10,546 nt of DNA from assembly GCA_964194535.1 (NCBI GenBank), contig CAXMMX010000013.1, positions 1 to 10,546 of the forward strand. The letters are read 5' to 3'. Every line of letters starts with the position of its first letter. The stretch's first letter is position 1. Source of the DNA: UBA2767 sp964194535. GTDB lineage: Bacteria > Pseudomonadota > Alphaproteobacteria > Rhizobiales > Methyloligellaceae. The position numbers and the translations under genes are program-made. This document shows positions 9,085 through 10,546 of the stretch, piece by piece. Below the pieces are notes generated by a model that saw only the letters and a program-made list of their open reading frames with translations, was not told the DNA's origin and made no database searches.

Positions 9085-9819
9085 TCAATTCCGGGACCGG
9101 GTAAAGGGCACGAAGCGCACGAGACCGACATCACGCGTTTTCGTCTTGCCGGGCGCAATCTTCTCGACGACGGTGAGCTGTTGCGTGGAGCCGGCGGACC
9201 CAACGGGCATAATCAGCCGGCCGCCGGCCTTGAGCTGCGCGATCAGTGGCGGCGGAACATGCCCAAGCGCGGCCGTCACGATAACTGCATCGAAGGGACC
9301 GCATTCCGGCCAGCCCTTGTAACCGTCGCCAATTCTCACGCTCACATTATGATAGCCAAGCTTTTCAAGCAGTTTCGCGGCCGTTTCGCCTAGCGGGCGG
9401 ATTATTTCGATGGTGCACACCTTTTGCACCAACCTTGCAAGTATCGCGGCCTGGTAGCCTGAGCCTGTGCCGATTTCCAGAACGCTGTGGCCGTCTCCGA
9501 CCTCGGCCAGGTCGGTCATCAGGGCAACAATGTAAGGTTGGGAAATTGTCTGGTCATGGCCGATGGGGACAGGTCGGTCGGCATATGCGAGGGAACGGAA
9601 ACGCTCAGGGATAAAGAGATGGCGCTTCGTCTGCCTCATGGCCTCCAGAACGCTCGCAGATATACCTTTCTTTTCCGATAAGCCGATGTCGGTTTTGGCG
9701 TAGGCCTGGATGGTTTTGACCATCAATTCGCGTTCGCGGGCATAGTGTGCCTCTTCCGCCGTCGCGACACACGAGAAAGCGATACAGACTAACGCAAGCA
9801 GGGCCAGTTTCTTCAACAT
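9085..9819 (-). CDS. pcm: Protein-L-isoaspartate O-methyltransferase with a signal peptide
   Basis: Pcm methylates abnormal L-isoaspartyl residues in damaged proteins with S-adenosylmethionine, the first step of repair to aspartate. The 244 residues include the substrate-site motif GHDQTISQP (87-95), methyltransferase motif I VLEIGTGSGYQ (113-123), FDAVIVTAA (176-184) and LKAGGRLIMPVG (196-207), all typical of the family. Before the domain is an extra N-terminus: two lysines, a hydrophobic core LALLALVCIAF and a likely signal peptidase I site after ATA (residue 21). The protein is thus probably exported, unlike E. coli Pcm, which is cytoplasmic and about 208 residues. The ATG at 9819 has GGAAAG eight bases upstream, so the signal sequence is probably translated. 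The C-terminus is complete. Confidence 0.9.
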   Translation of the reverse strand: MLKKLALLALVCIAFSCVATAEEAHYARERELMVKTIQAYAKTDIGLSEKKGISASVLEAMRQTKRHLFIPERFRSLAYADRPVPIGHDQTISQPYIVALMTDLAEVGDGHSVLEIGTGSGYQAAILARLVQKVCTIEIIRPLGETAAKLLEKLGYHNVSVRIGDGYKGWPECGPFDAVIVTAALGHVPPPLIAQLKAGGRLIMPVGSAGSTQQLTVVEKIAPGKTKTRDVGLVRFVPFTRSRN

Positions 9820-9921
9820 CTGGCTGTCTTTCCAAATGGTGTAACCGGATCAATTTTGGCAAATGGCGAAGAGTACCGCCAGCACTCAAATTCTGCTTTG
9901 GATCTGACGCTGATGTGGTGC

Positions 9922-9939
9922 GTCTCCGGTATCGGAGAC
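9922..9939. promoter_or_regulatory. Perfect hairpin GTCTCCG-GTAT-CGGAGAC
   Basis: A perfect seven-base inverted repeat with a four-base loop lies in the 198-base gap between brnA (ends at 10018) and pcm (starts at 9819). No T run follows on either strand, so it is not a standard terminator. It could be an operator, a transcript-end structure of brnTA or a leader structure of pcm. Confidence 0.35.
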
Positions 9940-10017
9940 CGCTCATGCCCCGAAAGCGGATATTCATCCCCAGCTTATCCTCCGGGCGGGTCACCGCTCA
10001 GGGGTGATTCGCAAGCG

Positions 10018-10329
10018 TTAGTCCTCGTCGCGCGCCTTGTGCTCCATATAGCTGCGGAGCACCATATTGATGCGGGTTTGATAGCCGCGTCCCATTTTCT
10101 TGAAATAGGCGATGATATCTTCATCCAGCCTGATGCTGACGGGCTTCTTTCTGGCCGGGTGAACCAGTTCTGCCTTGGACCAGTCGATGTCCATGAGGTC
10201 CGCCCAATCGGGATCATCCCGCATGGCGGTTTCAATTTCCTCATCGGTCATTGCATCGACGCGGGCAAAATCAGTCTTGCCCTTATTCAGCATTTCCGCC
10301 GAACGCTTTGTAATATGCTTTTCGCTCAT
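10018..10329 (-). CDS. brnA: BrnA family antitoxin (ribbon-helix-helix)
   Basis: BrnA neutralises the BrnT toxin and, with it, represses the brnTA promoter. The 103 residues show the family pattern: an N-terminal stretch with DFARVDAMTDEEIETAM (20-36) and DPDWADLMDIDWSKAELV (39-56), which wraps the toxin in characterised members, then the DNA-binding region KKPVSIRLDEDIIAYFKKM (61-79) and GRGYQTRINMVLRSYM (80-95). The order toxin then antitoxin is the usual one for brnTA. Its ATG at 10329 lies inside the 3' end of brnT, so translational coupling is likely. There is no clear Shine-Dalgarno sequence beyond GAGG in GGCGAGGCACA just before the ATG. Confidence 0.9.
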   Translation of the reverse strand: MSEKHITKRSAEMLNKGKTDFARVDAMTDEEIETAMRDDPDWADLMDIDWSKAELVHPARKKPVSIRLDEDIIAYFKKMGRGYQTRINMVLRSYMEHKARDED

Positions 10330-10546
10330 TGTGCCTCGCCCGGCGCGCCGAGATTATCCGGCACGCATTACTCCTGACTGTGTAGACGACATCTATCTCG
10401 ATACCATCAAGTAGCCCCAGGGCCACGTAACGAACTTCATTGCTGCGATCGGACCGGACTTGAAGAAAAGGTTTGTCAAAGAGACGGGCCGCATCTTCAA
10501 AATCGATACCATGCCGATCTAAATTCTCTTTTCTTTTTCGCTCATC
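10283..10546 (-). CDS. brnT: BrnT family toxin (5' end cut by window edge)
   Basis: BrnT is a RelE-fold ribonuclease toxin (DUF497 family) that arrests translation when free of BrnA. The visible 87 residues run from DERKRKENLDRHGIDFEDAA through LFDKPFLQVRSD, EVRYVALGLLDGIEIDVVY and CRIISARRARHNERKAYY to a TAA at 10285-10283. The motifs HGIDFEDA and RIISARRA plus a following ER are family hallmarks. Members are about 90-95 residues, so only a few N-terminal residues lie outside. The reading frame is intact. It overlaps brnA by 47 bases in a different frame, with a C-terminal tail (KAFGGNAE) past the usual ERxxY end. The shared promoter and operator should lie beyond the right edge. Confidence 0.85.
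   Translation of the reverse strand, partial: DERKRKENLDRHGIDFEDAARLFDKPFLQVRSDRSNEVRYVALGLLDGIEIDVVYTVRSNACRIISARRARHNERKAYYKAFGGNAE

Noticed and set aside
9991..10007. TCACC/GGTGA hairpin after brnA as a terminator
   Set aside because: It has a short stem, no T run on the minus strand, and is of a kind that occurs often by chance.

Overview
The window looks like a chromosomal segment of a GC-rich alphaproteobacterium. I infer this from the style of the GreA and CarB proteins, from carA lying divergently next to a GatB/YqeY-domain gene, and from a BrnT/BrnA pair. I cannot name the genus from sequence alone.

Left part (1-3830, minus strand): greA, whose last few codons lie beyond the left edge, preceded by an intact carB (large subunit of carbamoyl-phosphate synthetase). 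Its partner carA is on the same strand at 5625-6812, so both subunits of the arginine/pyrimidine entry enzyme are present. They are separated by a spacer of about 1.8 kb (3831-5624).

The spacer is the odd part of the window. It holds two decayed genes, both on the plus strand and so opposite to carA and carB. The first (3870-4097) is the C-terminal piece of an HlyC-type toxin-activating lysine acyltransferase. The second (4455-5322) is a membrane-anchored protein of unknown family. It can be followed through two apparent single-base deletions and one in-frame TGA. The second gene is bracketed by AT-rich DNA: about 25% GC at 4251-4360 and about 18% GC at 5281-5460 by hand count. I read the spacer as a degrading accessory insert between two housekeeping genes.

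Right part (6813-10546): a divergent carA/yqeY promoter region with a clean inverted repeat; the GatB/YqeY gene; a convergent FMN nitroreductase; a small TerB-like protein with a possible CRP/FNR-type site upstream; and a protein-L-isoaspartate O-methyltransferase that begins with a signal peptide, which is unexpected for an S-adenosylmethionine-dependent enzyme. Last comes a BrnT/BrnA toxin-antitoxin pair on the minus strand. Its toxin gene runs off the right edge and overlaps the antitoxin gene by 47 bases.

I found no RNA genes, CRISPR arrays, transposases or intact mobile element. No convincing new multi-gene system is visible. The most useful leads are the decayed spacer genes, the exported isoaspartyl methyltransferase and a few palindromic candidate regulatory sites.
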